Shown: piece after piece, positions 1 to 9,702 of the stretch
Position numbering within the stretch: position 1 is the stretch's first letter
Layout: every line of letters starts with the position of its first letter
From: UMGS1002 sp964570825
GTDB taxonomy: Bacteria; Bacillota; Clostridia; Oscillospirales; CAG-272
Assembly (NCBI GenBank): GCA_964570825.1
Contig: CAZMZJ010000005.1
Coordinates: forward strand, 87,757-151,756
DNA: 64,000 nt
Direction: 5' to 3'
The notes under the pieces: generated by a model
The model's input: only the letters and a program-made list of their open reading frames with translations
What the model was told of the DNA's origin: nothing
The model's database searches: none
Position numbers and translations under genes: made by a program

Positions 1-863
1 CGTATGCCGACAACGACTTCCTTGCCTATGTAATCCTTAAGAGCAGGGTTGTTGGCCTTGTCTGCCGGAAGCTTAATGGATTTGTTCTCGAAGTTGAAGA
101 AGAGGTCCTCGCCCTTCTTTGTGATAGTGCCGTTGATGAAGTTCATCTGAGGGGTGCCGATGAAGCCGGCGACGAACATGTTGCAGGGGTAGTCGTAAAG
201 GTTCTGCGGAGTATCAACCTGCTGAATAAGACCGTCTTTCATAACGACGATTCTTGTCGCCATGGTCATAGCCTCTACCTGGTCGTGCGTGACGTAAACA
301 AACGTGGTTCCGACTCTCTGATGCAGCTTTGTGAGCTCGGTTCTCATTGCGGCGCGGAGTTTGGCGTCAAGGTTTGAGAGCGGCTCATCGAGTAGGAACA
401 CCTTCGGGTTGCGGACGATAGCGCGGCCGAGCGCGACACGCTGCTTCTGACCGCCGGACAGAGCCTTCGGCTTTCTGTCGAGCAGATGAGTGATATCGAG
501 AATGCGCGCGGCCTCCTCGACGCGGCGTTTGATTTCCTCCTTGGGAGTTTTGTTGAGCTTAAGGCCGAACGCCATATTTTCAAAGACCGACATATGCGGA
601 TAAAGCGCGTAGTTCTGGAACACCATCGCGATTTTTCTGTCCTTTGGCGCGACGTCGTTTACGAGCTGGTCGCCTATGAAAAGCTCTCCTTCGGTAATTT
701 CCTCAAGACCCGCGATCATACGGAGCGTGGTTGTTTTTCCGCATCCTGAAGGGCCGACGAGAACCAAGAACTCCTTATCCTTGACTTCAAGATTGAAGTC
801 GGAAACAGCGGTGACACCGCCCGGATACTTTTTATAAATGTGTCTGAATGAAATGCTTGCCAT
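1..863 (-). CDS. ugpC: ABC transporter ATP-binding protein, UgpC/MsmX/MalK family (3' end beyond window)
   Basis: ATPase subunit that powers import of oligosaccharides or sugar phosphates through a partner permease pair and lipoprotein. About 287 codons are present; the C-terminus lies off the left edge. Seen: Walker A GPSGCGKTT at residues 37-45, ABC signature LSGGQKQRVA, Walker B followed by DEPLSNLDAK, the switch histidine in VTHDQ, and the start of the C-terminal regulatory domain of the MalK/UgpC type. The ATG at 863 has an AAGGAGG site 10 bases upstream. No permease gene is visible, and such ATPases often serve several sugar importers (family knowledge). A weak promoter (TTGACG, N17, TATGTT) may lie near 940-970. 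Confidence 0.93.
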   Translation of the reverse strand, partial: MASISFRHIYKKYPGGVTAVSDFNLEVKDKEFLVLVGPSGCGKTTTLRMIAGLEEITEGELFIGDQLVNDVAPKDRKIAMVFQNYALYPHMSVFENMAFGLKLNKTPKEEIKRRVEEAARILDITHLLDRKPKALSGGQKQRVALGRAIVRNPKVFLLDEPLSNLDAKLRAAMRTELTKLHQRVGTTFVYVTHDQVEAMTMATRIVVMKDGLIQQVDTPQNLYDYPCNMFVAGFIGTPQMNFINGTITKKGEDLFFNFENKSIKLPADKANNPALKDYIGKEVVVGI

Positions 864-1079
864 TGGAAAATTTCCTCCTTGAATATCCACCGACATCGCC
901 GCAAAAAGGCAGACCCCGGGACTCATAAATTTCAACAACATATATTGTACCAAAAAAAGCGTCAAAATGGAAGATGTTAATTCTCCAAATTTTTTAAGCT
1001 TTGTTTGTACATCTTGTACAGTTGCGTTTGATTGAACAGTCGGTTTATACAGCAGCTGGATAGTATTTATTTTAATATA

Positions 1080-3242
1080 TTAAGATTTGCCCTGGGTGAG
1101 ACCTTTCATCGAGAGCGAAATTTTCTTTTTCTGCAAATCAACCCCTATCACCCTGACGTTCACGGTATCGCCCACCGATACGGCCTCGGACGGATGCTTA
1201 ATGAATTTATCCGAGATCTGTGATATATGGACCAGGCCGTCCTGATGGACGCCGATATCCACGAAAACGCCGAAATCGATGACGTTTCTGACCGTTCCCG
1301 TCATAATCATTCCCTCCTTCAGGTCTGCGAGGTCAAGAATGTCCTCGCGCAGCACCGGAGGCGGCAGGCTGTCGCGGACGTCGCGTCCTGGCTTTTCGAG
1401 CTCGCCGATGATGTCGCAGAGCGTCGGCTCGCCTATACCGAGCTCGGCGGCGACCTTTGCGTATCCCTTAAGCTTCACCTTTTCGGCAAGCAGCGAAAGT
1501 CTTCCTTCTTTAACATCGCGCTGGGTATAGCCGAACATGACGAGCAGTTTTCTTGCCGCATCGTACGACTCCGGGTGAACGCCGGTGTTGTCGAGAATTT
1601 CTTCCGAGCCCGGGATCCGCAAGAAACCCGCGCACTGTTCGAAAGCCTTGGCTCCGATTTTGGGCACCTTCAGTATCTGCGCGCGCGAGCTGAACTCCCC
1701 GTTCTCCTCGCGGTATTTAACGATATTTTTCGCGCTCGCCGCGTTGATGCCTGAAATATACGAGAGCAGCGAGTATGAAGCGGTGTTCAGGTCTACGCCG
1801 ACTGAGTTGACGCAGTCCTCGACGACGCTCGTAAGCGCCGCGTCGAGCCGCGCGGGCTTCATATCGTGCTGATACTGGCCGACACCGATCGACTTTGGAT
1901 CTATTTTAACCAGCTCGGCCAGCGGATCCTGAAGCCGTCTTGCAATCGAAACGGCGGACCGCTGCGTTACGTCGAAATCGGGGAACTCCTCCGCTCCCAG
2001 CTTTGAAGCCGAATAGACCGACGCCCCCGCCTCGCTGACCATGATGTACTTTACGTCTTCAGGAATTGTTTTCAGCAGGTTGGCGATGAATATTTCGCTC
2101 TCCTTGGAGGCCGTGCCGTTGCCGATGGCAATCACATTCACACCGTACCTTCTTATCAGCCTGACGACGGTTTCGCCGCTCTCCTTTATTTTCTCCTGGG
2201 GCTTTGTCGGATAGATCACCGCGGTATCGACCACCTTGCCGGTCGGGTCGATGACCGCGAGCTTGCAGCCGGTACGGTATCCGGGGTCGAAGCCGAGAAC
2301 CGTTTTGCCCTTGAGCGGCGGCTGCATGAGCAGGTGCTGGAGGTTGTCGGCAAAAAGCTTTATTGCCCCTTCGCTTGCCGCGTCGAACATATCGTTTCTA
2401 ATCTCGCGCTCTATGCTTGGCGCGACAAGCCGGTCGTATCCGTCCTCAATTGCCGCCGAAATATAGCGCGATGCGGGGCTTCCGTTATCCTTGATTAGTT
2501 TTTTGGAAAGGTATTTCAGAATAAGCTCGCGCGGAGCGGCGAGCGTGACCCTGAGTATTCCCTCCTTCTCGCCGCGGTTGATGGCGAGGATTCTATGACC
2601 TGGGATCCTTTTTAAGCGTTCGGTGTAATTATAGTACTGAGTATAGACCGAATCCCTCTCGCCGCTTGAATTGAGAGCTCCCTCGTCCCATGTCAGAGCG
2701 CGGATGGTTTTTCTGTAATCGGCGTTGTCCGACAAATCCTCCGCGATTATATCCATGGCTCCCGCGAGCGCCTCCTCGGCGGTGGCGACTCCATTCTCCC
2801 CGCTTATGAACGACTCCGCCTGCTTCTCTATCGAAGGCTCGTATGAGGGCTTCTGCTCAAGGAGAAGCAGCGCAAGCGGTTCGAGTCCCTTTTCCCTTGC
2901 GACAGACGCGCGGGTTTTGCGCTTAGGCCTGAACGGACGGTAAATGTCGTCGACCTCGGTGACAGTAAGCGCCGCGTCGATTGCTTTTTCAATTTCTGGC
3001 GTCAGCTTTTCCTGCGCGGCTATCAGCTCCCTGACTTCGGCCTTGCGTTTTTCGATGCTGCGCAGATAAGTCAGCCTGTCATACAGTCCGCGCAGCACCG
3101 TGTCGTCGAGCGAGCCGGTGACCTCCTTGCGGTAGCGGGCGATAAACGGTATCGTATTGCCTTGGTCGATTAAGTCGACGGTTCTTTGAACCTGCGGCGC
3201 TCCGAGATTAAATTCTTTTGCAAGCGTTTCGATAATATCCAT
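1080..3242 (-). CDS. tex: Tex-like RNA-binding transcription accessory protein
   Basis: 720-residue Tex/YhgF family protein, a nucleic-acid-binding factor linked to transcription and RNA handling; its exact role in Clostridia is unsettled. In order: N-terminal helical Tex domain, a YqgF/RNase H-like fold around residues 320-420 (motif VLGFDPGYRTG), helix-hairpin-helix repeats near 490-560 (SYISGINAASAKNIV, KVPKIGAKAFEQ), and a C-terminal S1 RNA-binding domain near 635-712 (GMIMTGTVRNVIDFGVFVDI). Length is normal for the family. The AAAGGA upstream of the ATG is about 17 bases away, so initiation may be weak. UvrB ends only about 63 bases upstream, so co-transcription is likely. Confidence 0.95.
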   Translation of the reverse strand: MDIIETLAKEFNLGAPQVQRTVDLIDQGNTIPFIARYRKEVTGSLDDTVLRGLYDRLTYLRSIEKRKAEVRELIAAQEKLTPEIEKAIDAALTVTEVDDIYRPFRPKRKTRASVAREKGLEPLALLLLEQKPSYEPSIEKQAESFISGENGVATAEEALAGAMDIIAEDLSDNADYRKTIRALTWDEGALNSSGERDSVYTQYYNYTERLKRIPGHRILAINRGEKEGILRVTLAAPRELILKYLSKKLIKDNGSPASRYISAAIEDGYDRLVAPSIEREIRNDMFDAASEGAIKLFADNLQHLLMQPPLKGKTVLGFDPGYRTGCKLAVIDPTGKVVDTAVIYPTKPQEKIKESGETVVRLIRRYGVNVIAIGNGTASKESEIFIANLLKTIPEDVKYIMVSEAGASVYSASKLGAEEFPDFDVTQRSAVSIARRLQDPLAELVKIDPKSIGVGQYQHDMKPARLDAALTSVVEDCVNSVGVDLNTASYSLLSYISGINAASAKNIVKYREENGEFSSRAQILKVPKIGAKAFEQCAGFLRIPGSEEILDNTGVHPESYDAARKLLVMFGYTQRDVKEGRLSLLAEKVKLKGYAKVAAELGIGEPTLCDIIGELEKPGRDVRDSLPPPVLREDILDLADLKEGMIMTGTVRNVIDFGVFVDIGVHQDGLVHISQISDKFIKHPSEAVSVGDTVNVRVIGVDLQKKKISLSMKGLTQGKS

Positions 3243-3305
3243 GTTTTGCTTATGACATATCCTTTCTGATTGTTTCCGGCGTATCCGGGCGAAAAATAAT
3301 TAGTA

Positions 3306-5345
3306 TCATTTATTTTTATCCGGCTCCGCGCCGCGCAGCTTTTTGATTTGGTCGCGGATATACGCCGCCTGCTCGAACTCAAGCCGGTGCGCCGCGTCCT
3401 TCATTTCTCTTGTCAGCCGTTCTATCATGGCTTCGAGTTCCCTTCCGGTGAGTTTCTTTCCGGATACGGCGCCCCTCTCTTCGCCCGCGCCGCCGCGGCC
3501 GCGGTGTCCCTGCCTGTCCTTGTCTTTATTTCCGCTGTCCGGTGCCGATATATCGATAATATCGCGCACGCCCTTTTTAACCGTGTGCGGCGTAATCCCG
3601 TGCGTTTTGTTGTATTCGCTCTGGATTCTGCGCCGGCGGTTTGTCTCGTTGATAGCGGCTTCCATAGACCCTGTGACCGTATCGGCGTACATAATGACTT
3701 TCCCGTTTTCGTTTCTTGCCGCGCGGCCTATAGTCTGAATAAGCGAGCGCTCCGCGCGCAGAAAGCCTTCCTTGTCGGCGTCAAGGATGGCGACGAGGGA
3801 AACCTCCGGAATATCGAGGCCCTCGCGCAAAAGGTTAATTCCGACGAGCACGTCAAACACGCCGAGCCGCAGGTCGCGGATAATCTCCATTCGTTCGATG
3901 GTTTCGACGCTGAAATGGATGTAGCGCACCCGTATTCCATTGCTTTCGAAATAGTCTGTGAGATCCTCCGCCATTTTTTTGGTCAGCGTGGTAACGAGAA
4001 CGCGTTCGTTTCTTGCGGCTCTTAAGCGTATCTCCCCCATAAGGTCGTCCACCTGGCCTTCGACCGGGCGCACCTCGATTTCAGGATCGATGAGCCCTGT
4101 CGGGCGAATTATCTGTTCGACCACCGCGTCCGAGTTTTCGTTCTCGTAGTCGCCCGGTGTCGCGCTGACGAAAACCGCCTGATTTATCTTTTTTTCGAAC
4201 TCCTCGAAATAAAGCGGCCTGTTGTCGTACGCCGAGGGCAGGCGGAAGCCGTAATCGACAAGATTTTTCTTTCTTGCGGTATCCCCGCCGCTCATGCCGC
4301 GCACCTGCGGCAGAGTCACATGCGACTCGTCGACGAACATAAGATAATCTTTCGGGAAGTAATCGAGCAGAGTGTAAGGAGTCGAGCCCGGCTGGCGTCC
4401 CGAGAGGATTCTCGAATAATTTTCGACGCCCGGGCAGAATCCGATTTCCCGCAGCATTTCGAGGTCATATTTGACGCGCTCCTCGATTCTCTGCGCCTCG
4501 AGCAGCAGGCCGCGCGAGCGGAAGAACTCGGTTCTTTCGCGCATTTCGGACTCGATCTGACCGAGCGCCGCCTCTCTTTTTTCGTCGGACACCGCGTAAT
4601 GCGTGGCGGGGTAAATTGCGGCGTAATTGAGCAGGCGCACGAGCTCGCCCGTGACAGTGTTTATTTCAGACACCCGGTCGACCTCCTCGCCGAAGAACTC
4701 GACGCGTATCGCCTTGTCGCCGTTTGCCGCCGGGAATATTTCGACCGTATCCCCTCTCACTCGGAACTTGTCGCGCACGAAATTTATGTCGTTCCGGTCG
4801 TAGCTGATAGCCACGAGCTTTTTCACCAGCTCGTCCCGGCTCATAAGCATACCCGGGCGAATTGCGAGCACAAGGCTTTTGTATTCCTCCGGGTCGCCGA
4901 GCGAGTAAATGCAGGAAACGCTTGCGACAATGATAACGTCCCGCCGTTCGAAGAGCGCCGAGGTTGCGCTGTGGCGCAGACGGTCGATCTCGTCGTTGAT
5001 GAGAGCGTCCTTTTCAATATACATATCCTTGCCGGGGATATAAGCCTCTGGCTGGTAGTAATCATAATAGGAGACGAAGAACTCGACGGCGCTGTCCGGG
5101 AAGAACTCGCGGAATTCTGAGCATACCTGAGCCGCCAAGGTCTTGTTGGGTTCGAGTATCAGCGTCGGGCGGCCGGTGCGCGCGATGACGTTCGCCATTG
5201 TAAACGTTTTGCCCGAGCCTGTGACGCCGAGCAGCGTCTGCATCCGGCATCCGCGCTCGATTCCGCTCACAAGCCTGTCGATGGCTTCGGGCTGGTCGCC
5301 GGTGGGCTTGAATTCACTTTTCAGGACAAATTTATTGTATTGCAT
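3306..5345 (-). CDS. uvrB: Excinuclease ABC subunit B
   Basis: 679-residue UvrB, the damage-verifying helicase-like subunit of nucleotide excision repair; it is loaded by UvrA and recruits UvrC. Seen: Walker A GVTGSGKTFT near residues 38-47, the beta-hairpin region with YYDYYQPEAYIP, the DESH helicase motif, helicase C-terminal motifs (LLREGLDIPEVSL, QTIGRAARN), and a C-terminal UVR domain (residues ~640-670) that contacts UvrC. A linker rich in Gly, Arg and Lys precedes the UVR domain. AAGGAG lies 7 bases before the ATG. No uvrA is adjacent, and no GAAC-N4-GTTC type LexA box was noticed upstream. Confidence 0.98.
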   Translation of the reverse strand: MQYNKFVLKSEFKPTGDQPEAIDRLVSGIERGCRMQTLLGVTGSGKTFTMANVIARTGRPTLILEPNKTLAAQVCSEFREFFPDSAVEFFVSYYDYYQPEAYIPGKDMYIEKDALINDEIDRLRHSATSALFERRDVIIVASVSCIYSLGDPEEYKSLVLAIRPGMLMSRDELVKKLVAISYDRNDINFVRDKFRVRGDTVEIFPAANGDKAIRVEFFGEEVDRVSEINTVTGELVRLLNYAAIYPATHYAVSDEKREAALGQIESEMRERTEFFRSRGLLLEAQRIEERVKYDLEMLREIGFCPGVENYSRILSGRQPGSTPYTLLDYFPKDYLMFVDESHVTLPQVRGMSGGDTARKKNLVDYGFRLPSAYDNRPLYFEEFEKKINQAVFVSATPGDYENENSDAVVEQIIRPTGLIDPEIEVRPVEGQVDDLMGEIRLRAARNERVLVTTLTKKMAEDLTDYFESNGIRVRYIHFSVETIERMEIIRDLRLGVFDVLVGINLLREGLDIPEVSLVAILDADKEGFLRAERSLIQTIGRAARNENGKVIMYADTVTGSMEAAINETNRRRRIQSEYNKTHGITPHTVKKGVRDIIDISAPDSGNKDKDRQGHRGRGGAGEERGAVSGKKLTGRELEAMIERLTREMKDAAHRLEFEQAAYIRDQIKKLRGAEPDKNK

Positions 5346-5682
5346 TATGGCTCCTTATGCTTTTCGGATGATTCGGATAGCTTCCCGCGGTTTGGTTAAT
5401 AAGCATCGAGATGAAATCAGACAGCTGCAGAAGAATTGAAAATAACGCCGCGTCGCAAATATAGTCGGTTGATATTCCGGCAAGCTTTTTGCTATCGGAT
5501 AACAGTCCGCCCGTATTGATTACCGCCCCGGCAAGCAAGATACAAGATAGAATATTACGGATTGTCAAAGATGACGGATTACGTAAAAAACCGCCGCCGC
5601 ATGATTTTTCTTCTGCCGGCAGCAGTATTGCCAAGCATAATGCTGTCCGCAGTTTACATCATTATTGAATAAACGGGATGTA
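5346..5682. other. 337-bp intergenic region, possible small ORF
   Basis: No recognised gene. A minus-strand reading frame of 100 codons (5332-5634, TTG start) runs through it and overlaps the start of uvrB by 14 bases. Its product would have two hydrophobic stretches (motifs NILSCILLAGAVI and FSILLQLSDFISML). It has no clear ribosome site and no family I recognise, so it may be a decayed gene or chance. No convincing promoter for uvrB was found here. Confidence 0.4.
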
Positions 5683-6390
5683 TCAGTATTTTTCGATCTG
5701 TTTTTCCTCTTCCGGAGTAAGATATCTCCAGCCGCCACGCGGCAGTTCGGGGTCAAGCGACAGCGGCCCGAATTCTATTCTCTCAAGACAGGTGATCCTG
5801 TTGCCGTTCGCCGCGCCGAACATACGCTTAATCTGATGGTATTTTCCCTCGTGCAGCGTGATTATGCCGCTTTTGCGGCCGACGTCAAGCTCCACTTTCG
5901 CAGGCTTTGTGAGATATCCGTCTGCAAGCACGAGCCCCGTCTCAAGCTGTAGCCTTTCGTCCTCGGACACCTCTGATGCGCATTCGAACCGGTATTTTTT
6001 CTCAACGTGCCGTTTTGGGGAAAGCAGCCGGTGTGCGAGCCCGCCGTTGTCGGTCAGGAGCATAAGTCCCGTAGTGTCCTTGTCAAGACGTCCGCACGGA
6101 AATAGGTCGGGCCGGCGCAGCCGTTCCGGCAGAAGCTCAAGCACGGTTTTATCCTTTCCGTCCTCGGTTGCGCTGACGTATCCGTCGGGCTTGTTGAGCA
6201 TAATATAAGTAAACCTGCGGTACTGGATTTCCTCCCCGTCGAACTTGACCTTGTCCGACGCCGGATCAATCTGCCGCGCGGTATCGCGTTCGGTTGCGCC
6301 GTTGACCTCGATACGTCCTTTCCGGGCGGCCTTTGCCGCTTCCCGGCGCGTCGCCGCGCCCGTTTCGGACAGGAATTTGTCAAGCCGCAT
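5683..6390 (-). CDS. RsuA-type 16S rRNA pseudouridine synthase
   Basis: 235-residue enzyme of the RsuA/RluB/RluE/RluF family that converts a specific rRNA uridine to pseudouridine. N-terminal S4 RNA-binding domain (MRLDKFLSETGAATRREA), then the synthase core with the catalytic-Asp motif GRLDKDTTGLMLLT. The shape (short, single S4, ending soon after the core) suits RsuA more than RluB. The ATG at 6390 was chosen over an upstream in-frame start because AAAGGGG lies about 8 bases before it and the S4 domain starts there. A promoter (6434-6462) sits just upstream, divergent from the beta-galactosidase gene. Confidence 0.9.
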   Translation of the reverse strand: MRLDKFLSETGAATRREAAKAARKGRIEVNGATERDTARQIDPASDKVKFDGEEIQYRRFTYIMLNKPDGYVSATEDGKDKTVLELLPERLRRPDLFPCGRLDKDTTGLMLLTDNGGLAHRLLSPKRHVEKKYRFECASEVSEDERLQLETGLVLADGYLTKPAKVELDVGRKSGIITLHEGKYHQIKRMFGAANGNRITCLERIEFGPLSLDPELPRGGWRYLTPEEEKQIEKY

Positions 6391-6433
6391 GTATAGTCCC
6401 CTTTCGCCGAATGACATTCATATACATATCCAT

Positions 6434-6462
6434 ATTGTAACACAGAAGCTCCGGCTTGTAAA
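6434..6462 (-). promoter_or_regulatory. Sigma-A type promoter for the RsuA-like gene
   Basis: Read on the minus strand: -35 TTTACA (6457-6462), 17-base spacer, -10 TACAAT (6434-6439). It lies about 45 bases upstream of the chosen start codon. Confidence 0.65.
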
Positions 6463-6532
6463 CCGCGATTTTATAATATATCAATATATCGGGCATGATA
6501 TTATTTTCGCCATACAACTTGACTTTTGTTTA

Positions 6533-6561
6533 TTGACATCACGCGCGGGCTGTGGCATAAT
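6533..6561 (+). promoter_or_regulatory. Sigma-A type promoter for the beta-galactosidase gene
   Basis: -35 TTGACA (6533-6538, perfect), 17-base spacer, -10 CATAAT (6556-6561, one mismatch). Transcription would start near 6568, about 30 bases before the ATG. No obvious operator palindrome overlaps it. Confidence 0.75.
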
Positions 6562-6598
6562 AGACGCGGTTAAGAAAAATACCGGGAGGATAAAAATA

Positions 6599-9500
6599 AT
6601 GAAATTCAACTATGATTTTCATAAATCTCTGGCCGTTCTGCACTCAGGCTGCGAAGCTCCCCGCGCATACTTTATTCCCTTTGGCGACGAAAAAACCGCA
6701 TTGTCGGAAAACCGCGGTTTGTCGGAGCGTTTTTCATCCCTCTGCGGGGATTGGTATTTCCGCTGGTACGAATCGATAAACAGCATCGACGACTTCACCT
6801 CCCCGTCCTTCGACGCGTCGGTGATGGATATGGACAGGATGACTGTTCCGCGCTCGTGGCAGACTGTTCTCGGCAGGGGGTATGATGTTCCGCACTACAC
6901 CAACGTCAACTACCCTTATCCCGTCGACCCGCCTCACGTGCCCGCCGACAATCCCTGCGGTCTTTACGTCCGCAGTTTCACAATTCCTGAAAACATCGGG
7001 GAAAAGCGCGTCTACATAAACTTCGAGGGCGTAGACTCATGCTTTTATCTTTTTGTGAACGACAGATTTGCCGCCTACAGCCAGGTGAGCCACATGACAA
7101 GCGAAATCGAGATAACTGGGCTTGTCGCTCCGGGCGTGAACACTCTCAAGGTGCTTGTTCTCAAGTGGTGCGACGGCTCGTATCTTGAAGACCAGGACAA
7201 ATTCCGTTTGTCCGGCATTTTCCGCGAGGTATACCTGCTTTACCGCGACCCTGTGCATATAAGGGACATATATGTCAAGCCGGAACTGAATGCAGATTAT
7301 TCGCAGGGTGTTCTTGGCGCGGACATCGAGCTTACAGGCAAATCGCTGCTCGAATTCAGGCTGCTCACCCCCACGGGGAACGAAATTTCGGGCGGCAGCA
7401 TAATTATCGACGGCAGTGGCCATTATGAAATGCTTGTCCCGAAGCCTCGCCTCTGGTGCGACGAAATACCTGATCTTTACACCCTGTGCGTAAAATGCGG
7501 CGGCGAGCACATCTGTATTCCGGTCGGCTTCCGCGATATAAAAATCAAGGACAAAGTGCTTTTAATAAACGGGAAAAAGGTGAAGGCGAAGGGAGTGAAC
7601 CGGCACGACAGCCATCCCATACTCGGCGCCGCCACTCCGTACGACCATATGCTGCGCGACCTTTACATAATGAAAGCGCACAACATCAACACAATCCGTA
7701 CCAGCCACTATCCTAACGACCCCCGGTTTCTCGGGCTGTGCGACCGTCTTGGCTTTTATGTCTGCGACGAGGCTGACCTTGAAACGCACGGAATGCAGCG
7801 CGCCGGGTACTGGGACGCGCTGACCGACTCGCCCGACTGGACCGAGGCATACCTTGACCGCGCCCGCCGGATGTTCGAGCGCGACAAGAACCACCCGTCG
7901 GTGATAATGTGGTCTGTCGGCAACGAATCGGGCATCGGGCGCAATCACCGCGCCATGGCGGACTATTTCCACTCGCGCATGGAGGGCTGCATCGTGCACA
8001 GCGAGGACATATCGCGCCGGCTGCACGACAACCTGAAGAGCGAGAATAAAGAGGTACGGAAAAATGTTGAATGCGACTATATCGACATCGAGAGCCGCAT
8101 GTACCCGTCGCCCGAGGAATGCCTTTCCGACTATCTGACCGGCAAGACCTATTCGAAGCCTCTCTTTCTCTGCGAATACTCTCACGCGATGGGCAACGGT
8201 CCCGGCGACCTTGCGGCGTACTGGGAGCTTATCAACTCGCACGACAGCTTTTTCGGGGGCTGCGTCTGGGAGTTCACCGACCACTCTGTGGCGACCGGCG
8301 AAAACATATACACAGACCCGCATTACATATACGGCGGCGACTTCGGCGACCAGCCTAACGACGGCAACTTCTGCGTCGACGGTCTGGTGTATCCCGACCG
8401 CAGGCCGCATATGGGGCTTCTCGAGTACAAGCAGGCGATAAAGCCGTTCAAGGTTGCAGGCTTCGACGCGGCGGCGGGGACGCTAAAAATCCGCAATATG
8501 CTGTATTTTACTGACCTTTCGTGTTATGATCTTTTCTGGAACATCGAGCGCGACGGAAAAATCCTGTATGAAGGAAGATTTCCGGCTGTCGTCATAAAGC
8601 CGCAGACAGTCAAGCAGTTCAGGATTGAGCCGATTCAGCCGTCGGGAGACTGCTGCCTCAACGTGTCGCTGAGATACAATAAAAAAATGCCGTGGGCCGA
8701 TATCGGTTACGAAGCCGGATTTGAGCAGCTCCAGCTCTCTGCGGCAGAATGCGGGGGAAGCGTTCTGGACGCCGTCCCATCTGGGGCCAGCCTTTCGGTC
8801 GTATCTGTCGAAGCTGACGGTTCGGACCCGGCTTACCGCATTACCGCCGGCAGCACGGCATACACTGTCAGCCGCATCAGCGGCCTTATCACATCGATAG
8901 AAGACAACGGGCGCAAGCTCATAACCACGCCCGTTACCCCGACCATATGGCGCGCGCCGACAGATAACGACCGCCGCATCAAGGAGAAGTGGTATGCCGA
9001 AGGCTTTGACCGCCTGCGTTCCGAATGCCGCTCTGTTGAGCTTGTCTCAAACGACGGCAGGAGCGCGGTCGTCACAGCCGGACTGTCCTGCTGCGCCCGG
9101 TTCCCGGTGCTCCGCATGAATGTGAAATACACGTTTTATGCCGCCGGCGGCGTCAGGATAGACTGTGACGTCAATGTCCGTGAAAACCTGCCGGACCTTC
9201 CGCGCTTCGGAATGCAGTTCAATATGCCCGAGGGCAGCGAAAGGATACGCTATTTCGGACGTGGCACAGCCGAGAGCTATATAGACAAGCGCCTTGCTTC
9301 AAAGCTCGGTGAGTATGAAACCACTGCGTCCGGGAACTTTGAGCACTATGTCCGCCCGCAGGAGAACATGGCACACGCCGACACCCGCTGGGCATATGTC
9401 TCAAGCATCGCCGGACACGGACTTCTCTTTGCCATGACCGGGACGCCCTTCAGCTTCAACTGTTCGCACTTCACGCCGGCGCAGCTCACCGTGACAAGGC

Positions 9501-9697
9501 ACGACTACGAGCTTGTCCCGCTGAAGGAAACAGTCGTGAACATCGACGCCCGCCACAACGGAATAGGCTCCAACTCCTGCGGCCCGGTGCTGAATCCGCG
9601 CTGGCAGTTCAACGCCACGCATTTCACCTTCTCCTTCCGGATTCTCCCGGCTTTCGTCAACAACATCGACCCCTACGCGGAAATCAGGATGAAGTAA
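6599..9697 (+). CDS. lacZ: Beta-galactosidase, glycoside hydrolase family 2 (LacZ type)
   Basis: 1032-residue cytoplasmic-type enzyme (no signal peptide) that hydrolyses terminal beta-galactosides. Domain order as in LacZ: sugar-binding jelly roll (~45-220), Ig-like domain, TIM barrel (~320-600), linker domain, and C-terminal beta-sandwich (Bgal_small_N, ~760-1030). Acid/base Glu443 lies in GNESG and nucleophile Glu526 in LCEYSHAMGNGPG; the NRHDSHP and RTSHYP motifs are also present. The ATG at 6599 was chosen because GGGAGGA lies 8-9 bases upstream and the sequence before it is promoter. The gene is monocistronic, with its own promoter and a repeat block after the stop. Substrate range (lactose or plant galactan) cannot be told from sequence. 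Confidence 0.95.
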   Translation: MKFNYDFHKSLAVLHSGCEAPRAYFIPFGDEKTALSENRGLSERFSSLCGDWYFRWYESINSIDDFTSPSFDASVMDMDRMTVPRSWQTVLGRGYDVPHYTNVNYPYPVDPPHVPADNPCGLYVRSFTIPENIGEKRVYINFEGVDSCFYLFVNDRFAAYSQVSHMTSEIEITGLVAPGVNTLKVLVLKWCDGSYLEDQDKFRLSGIFREVYLLYRDPVHIRDIYVKPELNADYSQGVLGADIELTGKSLLEFRLLTPTGNEISGGSIIIDGSGHYEMLVPKPRLWCDEIPDLYTLCVKCGGEHICIPVGFRDIKIKDKVLLINGKKVKAKGVNRHDSHPILGAATPYDHMLRDLYIMKAHNINTIRTSHYPNDPRFLGLCDRLGFYVCDEADLETHGMQRAGYWDALTDSPDWTEAYLDRARRMFERDKNHPSVIMWSVGNESGIGRNHRAMADYFHSRMEGCIVHSEDISRRLHDNLKSENKEVRKNVECDYIDIESRMYPSPEECLSDYLTGKTYSKPLFLCEYSHAMGNGPGDLAAYWELINSHDSFFGGCVWEFTDHSVATGENIYTDPHYIYGGDFGDQPNDGNFCVDGLVYPDRRPHMGLLEYKQAIKPFKVAGFDAAAGTLKIRNMLYFTDLSCYDLFWNIERDGKILYEGRFPAVVIKPQTVKQFRIEPIQPSGDCCLNVSLRYNKKMPWADIGYEAGFEQLQLSAAECGGSVLDAVPSGASLSVVSVEADGSDPAYRITAGSTAYTVSRISGLITSIEDNGRKLITTPVTPTIWRAPTDNDRRIKEKWYAEGFDRLRSECRSVELVSNDGRSAVVTAGLSCCARFPVLRMNVKYTFYAAGGVRIDCDVNVRENLPDLPRFGMQFNMPEGSERIRYFGRGTAESYIDKRLASKLGEYETTASGNFEHYVRPQENMAHADTRWAYVSSIAGHGLLFAMTGTPFSFNCSHFTPAQLTVTRHDYELVPLKETVVNIDARHNGIGSNSCGPVLNPRWQFNATHFTFSFRILPAFVNNIDPYAEIRMK

Positions 9698-9702
9698 CCC
9701 GC

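Noticed and set aside
4320..5120. Antisense ORF (266 codons) inside uvrB
   Set aside because: Shadow of the strongly conserved UvrB reading frame.
7562..8410. Long antisense ORF (282 codons) inside the beta-galactosidase gene
   Set aside because: Composition is His/Val/Arg-rich as expected from reverse reading of high-GC3 codons, with no ribosome site or family; the GH2 domains on the plus strand explain the DNA.
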